Shown here one piece after another: positions 46,600 through 56,017 of a stretch of 64,000 nucleotides of DNA. Numbering within the stretch: position 1 is the first letter of the stretch; each line of letters begins with the position of its first letter. The notes beneath the pieces are model-generated. The model searched no databases. It saw only the letters and a list, made by a program, of their open reading frames with translations, and was not told the origin of the DNA. The position numbers and the translations under genes were made by a program. The DNA comes from Pandoraea thiooxydans. Its GTDB lineage: Bacteria; Pseudomonadota; Gammaproteobacteria; Burkholderiales; Burkholderiaceae. The stretch covers positions 3,410,001 through 3,474,000 of the forward strand of contig NZ_CP014839.1 in the NCBI RefSeq assembly GCF_001931675.1, written 5' to 3'.

Positions 46600-49500
46600 C
46601 TACACCAGCACGCGCTCGATGCCGCCATTGTTTGCCTGACTCACGTAGTTTTCCAGCCAGCTGGCGCCGAGCACGTGCTTGGCCATTTCGACGACGATGT
46701 AGTCGGCATCGACATTGACGTCCTCGCTGTAACGCGACAGCCCTTGCAGGCACGACGGGCAGCTCGTCAGGATCTTGACGTCGCTGGCGTTGCCCTCGCG
46801 CAGCTTGGCCGCGCCCCGGCGCATCTCTTCTTCCTTGCGAAACCGCACCTGCGTCGAGATATCCGGCCGCGTGACCGCCAGCGTACCCGATTCGCCGCAG
46901 CAACGATCATTCTTCGCAATCCGGTAACCATTTTGCTCGGCGCCCATCAACTGATTGACCAGTTTGATCGAGTCCATCGTCTTGATCGGCGTGTGGCAGG
47001 GATCGTGGTACATGTAGCGCACCCCTTCCACGCCTTGCAGGCGCACGTCCTTCTCGAGCAGGTATTCGTGGATATCCAGAATCCGGCAGCCGGGGAAGAT
47101 CTTCTCGAATTCGTAGCCGGCCAGCTGATCGTAGCAAGTGCCGCAGGAAACGATCACCGTCTTGATATCGAGATAATTCAGCGTATTGGCCATCCGGTGA
47201 AACAGTACTCGGTTGTCGGTAACGATCTTCTCGGCCTTGTCGAACTGACCCGAGCCACGCTGCGGATAACCGCAGCACAGATAGCCCGGCGGCAGCACGG
47301 TCTGCACGCCGGTGTGCCACAACATCGCCTGTGTCGCCAGGCCGACCTGCGAGAACAGCCGCTCCGAGCCACAGCCCGGGAAATAGAACACCGCCTCCGA
47401 GTCGGCCGTGGTGGTCTTCGGATTGCGAATGATCGGCACGATCTTGTCGTCTTCGATATCGAGCAGAGCGCGCGCGGTCTTTTTCGGCAAATTGCCCGGC
47501 ATCTTCTTGTTGACGAAGTGAATCACCTGCTCCCGCACCGGCGGCTTGCCGACCGTGGCCGGCGGATGCTGGGTCTGTTTGCGGGCGAATTTCTTCAGAA
47601 AATCATTGCCGAAACGCTGCGCCTTGTAACCCCATTCGATCATGACCTTGCGGGTCAGGTTGATCGTCTCGGGATTGGTCGCATTCAGAAAGAACATGCT
47701 CGCGGCCGAGCCGGGATTGAATTTCTTCTTGCCCATCTTGCGCAACAGGTTGCGCATGTTCATCGAGACGTCGCCGAAGTCGATCTTCACCGGGCAGGGC
47801 GTCACGCACTTGTGGCACACCGTGCAATGGTCGGCCACGTCGTTGAATTCCTCCCAATGCTTGATCGACACGCCGCGCCGCGTCTGCTCCTCGTAGAGGA
47901 ACGCCTCGATCAGCAGCGAGGTGGCCAGAATCTTGTTGCGCGGGCTGTACAGCAGATTGGCGCGCGGCACGTGAGTCGCACACACCGGCTTGCATTTGCC
48001 GCAGCGCAGGCAATCCTTGACGCTATCGGCGATCGCGCCGATATCCGACTGCTGCATGATGATCGATTCGTAGCCCATCAAGCCGAAGCTCGGGGTATAA
48101 GCGTTGCGCAGATCGGCCGGCAACTCCGGCAAGTGCAGCAGCTTGCCCTTGTTGAAGCGCCCCTGCGGATCGATGCGTTCCTTGTAGACCCGGAACTCGG
48201 CGATCTCGTCGTCAGTGAGGAATTCGAGCTTGGTAATACCAATGCCGTGTTCGCCGGAAATCACGCCATCGAGCGAGCGCGCCAACTTCATGATGCGCGC
48301 CACGGCCCGGTGCGCGTCCTGCAGCATCTCGTAATTGTCGGAATTGACGGGGATGTTGGTATGCACGTTGCCGTCGCCGGCATGCATGTGCAGCGCCACG
48401 AAAACCCGCCCGTGCAGCACCTTTTTGTGAATCGCCTGGCATTCGGCCAGAATCGGCTCGAACTCGCCGCCATTGAAAATCTTGCGCAACTCGCCGCGCA
48501 CTTCGCTCTTCCACGAAATGCGCACCGTGCGGTCTTGCAGGATATCGAACACCGTCGCCGCGGGCTGCCGCTTCAGGCGCTCGCCAAGCATCATGTTCAA
48601 ATCGCGAATGCCGTGCCGATTGAGCAGTGGAATCGCCTCGGCCAGCGGCGCATCGAAATGATCGCGCAGGTACAGCCAGCGCTCGCGCACCTCGCGCAAC
48701 AGGGTCAGCGCCTGTTGCACGCGGTCCTCCAGCAACTCGGCCGACGGAATCTCATTGGCGTCGTCGCTCTTGCCCAGCGGCAGATTGCCAGCCCCGAAGA
48801 ATGTCTCGAGCGCATCGATCAGCTGCAGCTTGTTCTTGAGCGACAGCTCGATATTGATGCGCTCGATACCGTCGGTATATTCGCCCATCCGGTCGAGCGG
48901 AATCACCACGTCCTCGTTGATCTTGAAGGCGTTGGTATGCTTGGCGATGGCCGCCGTGCGCGAGCGGTCCAGCCAGAATTTCTTGCGCGCCTCGGCCGAC
49001 ACCGCGACAAAGCCCTCGCCGCTCTTGCCGTTGGCCATGCGCACCACCTCGGAGGTGGCCTGCGCCACGGCAGCATCGTCATCGCCGACGATGTCACCGA
49101 TCAGCACCATCTTCGGAAAAGCGTTGCGCTTGGATTTGGTCGCATATCCGACCGCGCGCAGATAGCGTTCGTCGAGGTGCTCAAGCCCCGCCAGAATCGC
49201 GCCGCCCTGCTGCGTCTGGGCGAACATATAGTTCTTGATGTCGACGATGCTCGGGATCGCTTCGCGCGCCTGGCCGAAAAACTCGAGACAGACCGTGCGC
49301 GTATGCGCCGGCATCTTGTGCAAAATCCAGCGCGCGCTGGTAATCAGGCCGTCGCAGCCTTCCTTCTGGACACCCGGCAGGCCGGCCAGGAATTTATCGG
49401 TGACATCCTTGCCGAGCCCTTCCTTGCGAAAGCGCTGCCCCGCGATCTCGAGCATTTCGCTGCGCAGCAGCTTGATGCCGGGGGCATGATTGCCGTCGAA

Positions 49501-50592
49501 CCACTTGAGCTCGAACCTGGCCACCGGCACGTCGTGAATTTTTCCGCAATTGTGATCCAGCCGCGTGACTTCAAGCCAATTGCCGTCCGGATCGACCATG
49601 CGCCACCAGGCCAGGTTGTCCAGCGCCGTGCCCCACAGCACGGCCTTCTTGCCGCCCGCGTTCATGGCGACGTTGCCGCCAACGCACGAAGCGTCGATCG
49701 AGGTCGGATCGACCGCGAACACATAACCAGCCTGCTCGGCCGCGTCTGCCACCCGCCGGGTGACCACGCCGGCACCCGAGAAAATCGTCGGCACAGGGTT
49801 CTCGACGCCGGGCAACGACGTCAGCTCGACCGCCCCCAGCATTTCCAGCTTCTCGGTATTGACCACCGCCGACAGCGGCGTGAGCGGAATCGCGCCGCCG
49901 GTGTAGCCGGTGCCGCCGCCGCGCGGAATCACGGTCAGGCCGAGCTCGAAGCACCCCTTGAGCAGCGCGGCGATTTCTTCCTCGCTGTCGGGCGTGAGCA
50001 CCACGAACGGGTATTCCACCCGCCAGTCGGTCGCGTCCGTCACGTGCGAGACGCGCGACAGACCGTCGAACTTGATGTTGTCACGTGCGGTCACCCGTCC
50101 CAGCACGCGCTGCGCGCGGCGGCGCAAGTCGCTCATCTGGGCAAACTCGGCGGCAAACGCGTCCACCGCGCGGCGTGCGGCCGCCGTCAGCTGCTCGACC
50201 CGGCTGGCGCGCTCCTGGCCGTGGGCATCGCCGTGCTCGGCCACATCGGCGCGGCGCCGTTTCTCGATTTCGCTCAGACGGTGGTTCAACGCATCGATCA
50301 ACAAGCGTCGCCGTTTCGGGTTATCGAGCAAATCGTCCTGCAGATACGGATTGCGGCGCACCACCCAAATATCGCCCAGCACCTCGTACAGCATGCGGGC
50401 CGATCGCCCGGTGCGGCGCTCCGCGCGCAGCTCGTCCAGGATATGCCAGGCTTGCTCGCCCAGCAGGCGAATCACGATTTCCCGATCGGAGAACGACGTG
50501 TAGTTGTAGGGAATCTCGCGCAGGCGCGGCGGCATGGCGGCCACCGCCTGTTTGGCATCGTGCGGATCGAAGGCAGGCAGGGGAGCATTCAT
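46600..50592 (-). CDS. DUF3683 FAD-linked oxidase with Fe-S and cysteine-rich (CCG) domains
   Basis: A very large single-chain oxidoreductase of 1330 residues. An N-terminal DUF3683 region (about 1-150, [19 protein letters not shown]) precedes an FAD-binding type 4 domain (about 185-370; [20 protein letters not shown] near residue 222), a FAD-oxidase C domain (to about 800, with [15 protein letters not shown]), two [4Fe-4S] motifs, [11 protein letters not shown] (about 862) and [12 protein letters not shown] (about 925), and two cysteine-rich CCG domains (PGYLCCGYP and [10 protein letters not shown]). This resembles YdiJ/GlcDF-type enzymes that oxidise 2-hydroxy acids and pass electrons to quinone; the substrate is inferred, not seen. 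It is followed by the antiporter gene. Confidence 0.9.
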   Translation of the reverse strand: MNAPLPAFDPHDAKQAVAAMPPRLREIPYNYTSFSDREIVIRLLGEQAWHILDELRAERRTGRSARMLYEVLGDIWVVRRNPYLQDDLLDNPKRRRLLIDALNHRLSEIEKRRRADVAEHGDAHGQERASRVEQLTAAARRAVDAFAAEFAQMSDLRRRAQRVLGRVTARDNIKFDGLSRVSHVTDATDWRVEYPFVVLTPDSEEEIAALLKGCFELGLTVIPRGGGTGYTGGAIPLTPLSAVVNTEKLEMLGAVELTSLPGVENPVPTIFSGAGVVTRRVADAAEQAGYVFAVDPTSIDASCVGGNVAMNAGGKKAVLWGTALDNLAWWRMVDPDGNWLEVTRLDHNCGKIHDVPVARFELKWFDGNHAPGIKLLRSEMLEIAGQRFRKEGLGKDVTDKFLAGLPGVQKEGCDGLITSARWILHKMPAHTRTVCLEFFGQAREAIPSIVDIKNYMFAQTQQGGAILAGLEHLDERYLRAVGYATKSKRNAFPKMVLIGDIVGDDDAAVAQATSEVVRMANGKSGEGFVAVSAEARKKFWLDRSRTAAIAKHTNAFKINEDVVIPLDRMGEYTDGIERINIELSLKNKLQLIDALETFFGAGNLPLGKSDDANEIPSAELLEDRVQQALTLLREVRERWLYLRDHFDAPLAEAIPLLNRHGIRDLNMMLGERLKRQPAATVFDILQDRTVRISWKSEVRGELRKIFNGGEFEPILAECQAIHKKVLHGRVFVALHMHAGDGNVHTNIPVNSDNYEMLQDAHRAVARIMKLARSLDGVISGEHGIGITKLEFLTDDEIAEFRVYKERIDPQGRFNKGKLLHLPELPADLRNAYTPSFGLMGYESIIMQQSDIGAIADSVKDCLRCGKCKPVCATHVPRANLLYSPRNKILATSLLIEAFLYEEQTRRGVSIKHWEEFNDVADHCTVCHKCVTPCPVKIDFGDVSMNMRNLLRKMGKKKFNPGSAASMFFLNATNPETINLTRKVMIEWGYKAQRFGNDFLKKFARKQTQHPPATVGKPPVREQVIHFVNKKMPGNLPKKTARALLDIEDDKIVPIIRNPKTTTADSEAVFYFPGCGSERLFSQVGLATQAMLWHTGVQTVLPPGYLCCGYPQRGSGQFDKAEKIVTDNRVLFHRMANTLNYLDIKTVIVSCGTCYDQLAGYEFEKIFPGCRILDIHEYLLEKDVRLQGVEGVRYMYHDPCHTPIKTMDSIKLVNQLMGAEQNGYRIAKNDRCCGESGTLAVTRPDISTQVRFRKEEEMRRGAAKLREGNASDVKILTSCPSCLQGLSRYSEDVNVDADYIVVEMAKHVLGASWLENYVSQANNGGIERVLV

Positions 50593-50995
50593 CTTGTCGG
50601 TCTCGTGGTTGCGGCGGGATTAACGCCGTCGGCGAGCGTCTCACGGGACGCGCCGGAAATCAGGTCAGGTTGCGTTCGAGCGAGCAGCCGTGGCGGCGTT
50701 TGCGCGCGCCTTGGCCGTCATCCTGGATAGTCAAGATCGCCAGTTGCCGCAAGCGCCGTGCAGACTCGCACGGGCAGCCCGGTTGCGGCGACAGGGACGT
50801 GCCGGCCGGCACGTAAAGGTACGGAGGTCGAAGCGCATGCCCAACTCTTTCTTCCGGCAGATAAGGAAATTTTTATCGGATGTTCGGATTGTACTGCATC
50901 GCACTGCAACATGCGGCGCGCCGATCGGGTGCCTGCAAGATCGCCGAAGCTGAGGTATCGTAAGCCGCTCATCCCCCTCCAACAAGAGGCGCTCC
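50593..50995. other. Divergent gap between the DUF3683 gene and the molybdenum hydroxylase genes
   Basis: This 403-bp gap must hold the promoters of both divergent transcripts. It contains a perfect 18-bp palindrome at 50797-50814. Further right it is AT-richer (about 50850-50895), but I could not pick a convincing -35/-10 pair for either gene. Confidence 0.5.
50797..50814. promoter_or_regulatory. Perfect 18-bp palindrome, possible operator
   Basis: ACGTGCCG-GC-CGGCACGT reads the same on both strands. It lies in the divergent gap, about 180 bp upstream of the 2Fe-2S subunit gene and about 205 bp upstream of the DUF3683 gene. No T-run follows, so it is not a terminator. A regulator for one or both transcripts may bind here. 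Confidence 0.4.
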
Positions 50996-51454
50996 ATGAT
51001 CTCGTTCCAACTCAACGGCCGGGCCGTTCAGGTCGATGTCGATCCCGCCACCCCGCTACTCTGGACCCTGCGCGATAACCTGTCGATGACCGGCACCAAA
51101 TTCGGCTGCGGCATGGCGCTGTGCGGCGCCTGCACGGTCCATCTCGAGGGCCAGCCGATTCGCTCATGCGTGACGCCCGTGTCGGCAGTCGCCGGCAAGC
51201 ACATCACCACCATCGAGCACGTCGGGGAAGACCCCGTCGGCCATGCCGTGCAAACCGCCTGGGTCAAGCACGACGTGCCGCAATGCGGGTATTGCCAGAG
51301 CGGCCAGATCATGAGCGCCACCGCACTGCTCAAGAGCAATCGCCAGCCAAGCGACGCCGACATCGACAACGCCATGGCTGGCAATATTTGCCGATGCGGC
51401 ACCTACGCCCGCATTCGCGCCGCCATCAAAGACGCCGCCGCGTCACTGGCCTGA
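50996..51454 (+). CDS. iorA: (2Fe-2S) subunit of a xanthine-dehydrogenase-family hydroxylase
   Basis: The 152-residue small subunit carries two [2Fe-2S] clusters for electron transfer. The N-terminal plant-type ferredoxin site is [17 protein letters not shown] (Cys 38, 43, 46) with Cys58, and the C-terminal helical site has [11 protein letters not shown] (near 97-100) and [11 protein letters not shown] (near 132-134). It matches the alpha subunit of isoquinoline 1-oxidoreductase-type enzymes. It has no signal peptide and must be exported by riding with its Tat-signal partner, which begins 16 bp downstream. AGAGG lies a few bases before the ATG. The real substrate is unknown, so the symbol only shows similarity. 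Confidence 0.85.
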   Translation: MISFQLNGRAVQVDVDPATPLLWTLRDNLSMTGTKFGCGMALCGACTVHLEGQPIRSCVTPVSAVAGKHITTIEHVGEDPVGHAVQTAWVKHDVPQCGYCQSGQIMSATALLKSNRQPSDADIDNAMAGNICRCGTYARIRAAIKDAAASLA

Positions 51455-51470
51455 CCCCAAGGAGACGCTC

Positions 51471-53711
51471 ATGCAGCCATTTCGCTTTCAACTGCCGGCC
51501 GATCCCGACGCCGATGCAGGCAACGCAGCCAGTGCGTCGCGTCGCGCGTTCCTCAAGACTTCCGCCGTCGCCGCCGGCGGCTTTCTGCTCGAATTGAGCG
51601 TGCTGCCCGGCAGCCAGGGCGCGGCGACCGCTGCCGAGACCGCAAACCAGCCTCGCAAGGGTCTGGCACCGGCCGCTTTCGTCCATATCGCGCCGGACGA
51701 AACCGTCACCATCCAGGTCAACCGCCTCGACTTCGGGCAAGGCGTGCAAACCGCGCTGCCGATGCTGATCGCCGAAGAACTCGACTGCGACTGGCAGCAC
51801 GTGCGCAGCGAGCTGGCGCCTGCGGCCGAGGTCTACAAGGATCCCGTCTACGGCATGCAAATGACCGGCGGCTCCGGCTCGGTGGCCCACTCATGGCTGC
51901 AATACCGCCAGATCGGCGCGACCGCGCGCGCCATGCTGGTATCGGCCGCCGCCGCCCGCTGGAAGGTAAAACCGGCGCAATGCCGCACCGAATCCGGCAC
52001 GGTGATCGGCCCGCGTGGTCAGCGTGCCAGCTACGGTTCGCTGGCTGCCAGCGCGCAACGCCAGCCGTTGCCTGCCGACGTCGTACTCAAAGATCCCCGC
52101 GAATTCCGCCTGCTGGGCAAGCCCACGCCCCGGCTCGATGCGCGCGCCAAGTCGACTGGCGTGCCGATGTACGGCATGGATTTCAAGCTGCCGGGCTTGA
52201 AAGTGGCCGTACTGGCACGCCCGCCCGTCTTTGGCGGCAAGGTTGCGCATTTCGATGCAAGCGCCGCGAAAGCGATCAAAGGGGTGCATGAAATCTTCGA
52301 GATTCCCTACGATCGGGGCGGCACGGCAATCGCCGTAGTGGCCGACGGCTACTGGCCGGCCAAAACCGCGCGCGACGCGCTCAAGATCGAATGGAGCCAC
52401 GCCGGGCTCACACCGGCCGACACCGAGGCGATGCTGGCCGAATACCGGACCTTGGCCAAAAATCCAGGCACCGTCGCGCGCCCCGGCGACCTCTCGAAAC
52501 TGGCCTCGGCGCCCAGGAAAATCGTCGCCGAATTCACCTTCCCCTATCTGGCGCACGCGCCGATGGAGCCGCTGAACTGCACCGTGCGATTGAGCGAGCA
52601 TGGCTGCGAGGTCTGGGCCGGCACGCAATTCCAGACCGTCGACCAGCAGGCGGCCGCGCGCGTGCTGGGCCTCAAGCCCGAGCAGGTCAAGCTGCATACC
52701 CTGATGGCCGGCGGCGGCTTCGGGCGGCGCGCGGTGCCCACCTCCGACTACACCGTGGAGGCGGTGCAGGTCGCCAAGGGCTGGCGCGCGCGTGGCCGTC
52801 ACGAGCCGGTCAAGTTGATCTGGAGCCGCGAGGACGGCATCCAGGGCGGCTATTACCGCCCGGTGTACCTGCATCGCGCCGAAATCGGGCTGGACGCGCA
52901 TGGCCAGGTACTCGGGTGGGACCACCGCATCGTCGGGCAATCGATCCTGAGCGGCACGCCATTCGAGAAATTCGCGGTGAAGAACGGCGTCGACAGCACT
53001 TCGGTCGAAGGATTCGCCAACACGCCTTATGCACTGCCGCTGCAGGTATCGGTGCACAACACCGAAGTCAATGTCCCGGTTCTGTGGTGGCGCTCGGTGG
53101 GCAACACCCACACCGCCTACGTGATGGAAACACTGATCGACGAACTGGCCCAGACCGCAAAGCAGGATCCGGTTGCCTATCGGCGCGCGTTGCTGGGCGA
53201 CAGGCATCCGCGCCACCTGGCCGCGCTGGAACTCGCCGTGGCCAAATCCGGCTACGGCACGAAAACCCTGCCCAAGGGCCATGCCTGGGGCGTCGCGGTG
53301 CACGAGTCGTTCGGCTCGGTGGTTGCTTACGTGGTCGAGGCGACGCTGGTCGATGGCAAACCCAAGCTGCTGCACGCCACCGCCGGCGTTTGCTGCAACT
53401 TTGCCGTCAATCCGCTCACCGTCGAGGCGCAGGTTCAAGGCGCCGCGCTCATGGGGCTGGGCACCACGTTGCCCGGAGCCGCCATCACGCTCAAGGACGG
53501 CGTCGTCGGACAGTCCAACTTCGACCGGTACATCGTCGCGCGCATGCCGGACATGCCTCGCATCGACGTGCATCTGGTGCCGTCGGCCGCAGCGCCCACC
53601 GGCATGGGCGAGCCCGGCCTGCCGGCGCTGGCGCCGGCCTATGCCAACGCGATCGCCGCGCTCACCGGCAAGCGCCTGCGCGCCCTGCCGTTCGACCTGG
53701 AGAACGCATGA
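51471..53711 (+). CDS. iorB: Molybdopterin-binding subunit of a xanthine-dehydrogenase-family hydroxylase, Tat-exported
   Basis: The 746-residue catalytic subunit binds a molybdenum-pterin cofactor. The twin-arginine signal SRRAFLKTSAVAAGGFLLEL (Arg 24 and 25) sends the folded enzyme to the periplasm. Two repeated molybdopterin-binding halves follow. LMAGGGFGRRAVPTSDYTVE, then VLWWRSVGNTHTAYVMETLI, and GMGEPGLPALAPAYANAIAA with the catalytic Glu (about 714) are recognisable. No FAD subunit and no cytochrome c gene is next to it, so the electron acceptor is unknown. AAGGAG precedes the ATG. The gene ends 8 bp from the facing YqaA gene. Confidence 0.87.
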   Translation: MQPFRFQLPADPDADAGNAASASRRAFLKTSAVAAGGFLLELSVLPGSQGAATAAETANQPRKGLAPAAFVHIAPDETVTIQVNRLDFGQGVQTALPMLIAEELDCDWQHVRSELAPAAEVYKDPVYGMQMTGGSGSVAHSWLQYRQIGATARAMLVSAAAARWKVKPAQCRTESGTVIGPRGQRASYGSLAASAQRQPLPADVVLKDPREFRLLGKPTPRLDARAKSTGVPMYGMDFKLPGLKVAVLARPPVFGGKVAHFDASAAKAIKGVHEIFEIPYDRGGTAIAVVADGYWPAKTARDALKIEWSHAGLTPADTEAMLAEYRTLAKNPGTVARPGDLSKLASAPRKIVAEFTFPYLAHAPMEPLNCTVRLSEHGCEVWAGTQFQTVDQQAAARVLGLKPEQVKLHTLMAGGGFGRRAVPTSDYTVEAVQVAKGWRARGRHEPVKLIWSREDGIQGGYYRPVYLHRAEIGLDAHGQVLGWDHRIVGQSILSGTPFEKFAVKNGVDSTSVEGFANTPYALPLQVSVHNTEVNVPVLWWRSVGNTHTAYVMETLIDELAQTAKQDPVAYRRALLGDRHPRHLAALELAVAKSGYGTKTLPKGHAWGVAVHESFGSVVAYVVEATLVDGKPKLLHATAGVCCNFAVNPLTVEAQVQGAALMGLGTTLPGAAITLKDGVVGQSNFDRYIVARMPDMPRIDVHLVPSAAAPTGMGEPGLPALAPAYANAIAALTGKRLRALPFDLENA

Positions 53712-53718
53712 TCGGGTA

Positions 53719-54288
53719 CTAACCGGCCAGCGCCCGCAACGGAGCGAGGATGCCCGACCAGAAACTGTCGGGCACCCACAGCAACAGGCCCGTCACGGCG
53801 AGATAGCGCAGCAGCTTGCCGATTGCCATGTAGATCAGGCAGGCGCCCCACGGCAGGCGCAGCCAGCCGGCCAGCGTGCAGAGCGGATCGCCGATGACCG
53901 GCAGCCACGACAGCAGCAGCGTGGCCGGCCCGTAACGGCGCATCCAGGCGAAGTATTTCGCTCCCAGCGTCGGCTGGCCGTTGCGGCGCGCGCGGGGCAC
54001 TGCACCGGCAGCGCCATGCAGTCGGCGCCGCTCGCGCAGCCGTATCACCGCGAGCTTGGCGCCATACCCCATCCACCAGTCGATCATGCCGCCGATCGTG
54101 TTGCCCAGCGTGGCGACCACGATGGTGGGCCACAGCATCTCCGGGTTGAGCTTGACGTAGCCGAACACGGCCGGCTCCGAGCCCATCGGCAGCAGGGTGG
54201 CCGACACCAGGCTGATCAGGAAGACGGCCGGCAGGCCCACCTTCGGCAGTGCCAGCACCCCGAACAACCAATTGATGAAATGTTCCAT
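53719..54288 (-). CDS. YqaA-family (DedA-like) membrane protein
   Basis: The 189-residue protein has four or five hydrophobic segments: about 14-38 (VGLPAVFLISLVSATLLPMG), 50-70 (WPTIVVATLGNTIGGMIDWW), 115-135, 140-160. The patch GNTIGGMIDWWMGYGAK is characteristic of YqaA/VTT-domain proteins, cousins of DedA that may move lipids across the membrane. A Gly/Ala/Arg-rich insertion sits between the halves. I start at ATG 54288 (MEHFINWLFG). It overlaps nothing but lies with its 3' end close to the molybdenum-hydroxylase large subunit, and divergent from a cytidylyltransferase gene. Confidence 0.82.
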   Translation of the reverse strand: MEHFINWLFGVLALPKVGLPAVFLISLVSATLLPMGSEPAVFGYVKLNPEMLWPTIVVATLGNTIGGMIDWWMGYGAKLAVIRLRERRRLHGAAGAVPRARRNGQPTLGAKYFAWMRRYGPATLLLSWLPVIGDPLCTLAGWLRLPWGACLIYMAIGKLLRYLAVTGLLLWVPDSFWSGILAPLRALAG

Positions 54289-54436
54289 GTCGTGAAGAAA
54301 TTCCGGCGCCCGGCCCCGTGCCGGCACCACGCGCGCAAGTCGAGCCCGAAGCGATAAGTCCCGCGCCGCGGCGCAAGGTTCCGCCCCGGGCGCTGTGCGT
54401 AGCGGCGCCCGGGGCGCGCAGCGCATAATACCGCGT

Positions 54437-55069
54437 ATGTCACGACACTCCCTCCTGCCCGTTGCCATTCTGCTGGCCGGCGGCATCGGCAGCCGCTTCG
54501 ACGCCAGCGGCCAGCGCAACAAGTTGCTGCAACCGCTGCCAGGCGACGCATCCGGACGCAGCGTCGCGTCGGCCAGTGCGCACGCATTGCTCGCCGTGCT
54601 GCCACGCGTGATTGCCGTGGTTCGGCCCGATCGCGCCGAACTCATGGCGCAGTTGCGCGCCGCCGGCTGCGAGATCGTATCGAGCGAGGCAACCTTGCGC
54701 GGCATGGGTGCCAGCCTGGCGGCAGGCGTTCGGGCCTCGCTCGCCAACGCACCGCCCACCGCCCTGGGCGCACCGCGAGGATGGCTGGTGGCACTGGCCG
54801 ACATGCCGTTCATCCGACCTGCCAGTATTCGCGCCGTGGTCGATGCGCTGGACGATCCGCAGGCTGTGGTCGCGCCGCGCTACCAGGGCCAGCGAGGCCA
54901 TCCGGTCGCCTTCGGGCAGGCCCACGGCGCCGCGCTGGCCGAACTCGATGGCGATCTCGGCGCGCGCGCGCTGCTGCGCGACAGCGCCCGCGTGAGCTGG
55001 GTCGATCTGGACGATCCCGGCATTGTGCGCGACATCGACACACCGGCCGACCTGGATTTGCAGCAATAA
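54437..55069 (+). CDS. mocA: MocA-like molybdenum cofactor cytidylyltransferase
   Basis: The 210-residue nucleotidyltransferase would join CMP to molybdopterin to form the cytosine dinucleotide cofactor used by xanthine-dehydrogenase-family enzymes. LPVAILLAGGIGSRFDAS at the N-terminus is the NTP-binding loop, GWLVALADMPFIRPASI contains the metal-binding Asp, and RYQGQRGHPVAFG near residue 150 is the pterin-binding patch typical of MocA rather than MobA. Start: ATG 54437; the open frame before it is not conserved. It is close to, though on the other side of yqaA from, the molybdenum hydroxylase genes, which supports the call. Confidence 0.8.
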   Translation: MSRHSLLPVAILLAGGIGSRFDASGQRNKLLQPLPGDASGRSVASASAHALLAVLPRVIAVVRPDRAELMAQLRAAGCEIVSSEATLRGMGASLAAGVRASLANAPPTALGAPRGWLVALADMPFIRPASIRAVVDALDDPQAVVAPRYQGQRGHPVAFGQAHGAALAELDGDLGARALLRDSARVSWVDLDDPGIVRDIDTPADLDLQQ

Positions 55070-55100
55070 AAAAGCCGGATCCCCCGGCGGGAGGTCCGGC
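55067..55100 (-). terminator. Terminator of the glycine-zipper lipoprotein gene
   Basis: GCCGGA (55074-55079) pairs with TCCGGC (55095-55100), with further pairing of CCC and GGG inside. A run of A at 55068-55073 gives six U after the stem on the minus strand. The A run overlaps the mocA stop codon. Confidence 0.72.
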
Positions 55101-55124
55101 AATGTCCGGCAAGCCGGCGCCGCA

Positions 55125-55646
55125 TCAATAGACGCCGGGCGGCGGCGGCGGGGGTGTCCCCGGTGGAGGCGGAGGCGGCTCATCGGCCGGCGGGGGCGGC
55201 GGGTTATAGCGCTGCATCACGCCGCCGCGCACCGGCACCTGATTACCCCGGGCGTACATGCACTGGACGTAGGCGTAATCGTAGCGGCGCTGCGAGCCAT
55301 AGCCGGAGGCAGCCGCACTATCGGCGCCGATCGCGCTGCCGGCCAGCAGGCCGGCCCCGGCGCCGACCGCCGCGCCGCGTCCGCCGCCGAATGCCGCGCC
55401 CGCGAGCGCGCCGACCGCGGTACCCAGCGCGGCGCTGCCAACCGCGCTATCGGTGACGGCCTGCTGCGCTGCCGGTCCGCCGATCTGCTGGTATGCATAC
55501 TGGCGACAGATGGCATCATCGGTCCTGAATTGATCGAACGTCTTGCCGTTGCCGGGCAGGGCCAGCACGGTCGGCCCCACCGGCATCACCGTGCAGCCGC
55601 TGAGCACGGCCGCCGCCACTGCTGTCAAGCAAACCCATCGTTTCAT
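55125..55646 (-). CDS. Glycine-zipper lipoprotein with proline-rich tail
   Basis: A 173-residue envelope protein. The signal ends in a lipobox (VLSGCT, Cys18 lipidated). A glycine-zipper segment at about 68-108 (ALGTAVGALAGAAFGGGRGA and more) may insert in a membrane, as in the OmpA-associated or Rick_17kDa-like proteins. RRYDYAYVQCMYARGNQVP follows, then a C-terminal tail of about 25 residues made mostly of proline (PPPPPADEPPPPPPG). Function is unknown. It is followed by its own terminator and preceded by a second small exported protein gene. Confidence 0.83.
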   Translation of the reverse strand: MKRWVCLTAVAAAVLSGCTVMPVGPTVLALPGNGKTFDQFRTDDAICRQYAYQQIGGPAAQQAVTDSAVGSAALGTAVGALAGAAFGGGRGAAVGAGAGLLAGSAIGADSAAASGYGSQRRYDYAYVQCMYARGNQVPVRGGVMQRYNPPPPPADEPPPPPPGTPPPPPPGVY

Positions 55647-55672
55647 GACATTTCCTCCGCGTTACCGGCGCC

Positions 55673-56017
55673 CTAGCGCGGGCGGGCCGGCACGGTTTGC
55701 CAACCTTCCGGACACGTCTTTACATACGGATAATAGGCACGGGACGAGCGGCAGTAGTACCAGTTGCCGCCTTGATCCTGCGTATCGGTCGGGTCCTGCT
55801 GAATATAGACCGGTGGGCTGGGAGGCGCCACCATCACTGGCGGCGCATAGTAGTACGGCGCGGGCGCATACGGATAATAGGGATACGGATAAGGGTAGCT
55901 GTAGATCGGCGGTCCGATAAACACGCCGACGTGCGTGCGCGCCATGGCAGCGCCCCCGGCACTGCAGAGCACGGCTGCCAGGGTCATGGCCACGCCTAGA
56001 TGCCTGGATATTTTCAT
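55673..56017 (-). CDS. Small exported Tyr/Pro-rich protein, function unknown
   Basis: A 114-residue protein with a clear signal peptide (KISRHLGVAMTLAAVLCSAG, cleavage likely after AMA at about 27). The mature part has a dense Tyr/Pro repeat, about residues 38-55 (YSYPYPYPYYPYAPAPYYYA), and a C-terminal YYCRSSRAYYPYVKTCPEGW with two Cys that may form a disulfide. Proteins with this C-terminal pattern are common but unstudied in Burkholderia. GGGAGAG precedes the ATG. A palindrome (GCCGATT-5 nt-AATCGGC, 56050-56068) lies just upstream. It precedes the lipoprotein gene on the same strand. Confidence 0.75.
   Translation of the reverse strand: MKISRHLGVAMTLAAVLCSAGGAAMARTHVGVFIGPPIYSYPYPYPYYPYAPAPYYYAPPVMVAPPSPPVYIQQDPTDTQDQGGNWYYCRSSRAYYPYVKTCPEGWQTVPARPR

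Noticed and set aside
46420-50730. 1436-codon open frame on the plus strand, antisense to the DUF3683 gene
   Set aside because: High GC makes the opposite strand of a real gene stop-poor. The translation is His/Arg/Gln-rich with no domain, while the minus strand has clear FAD and Fe-S motifs.
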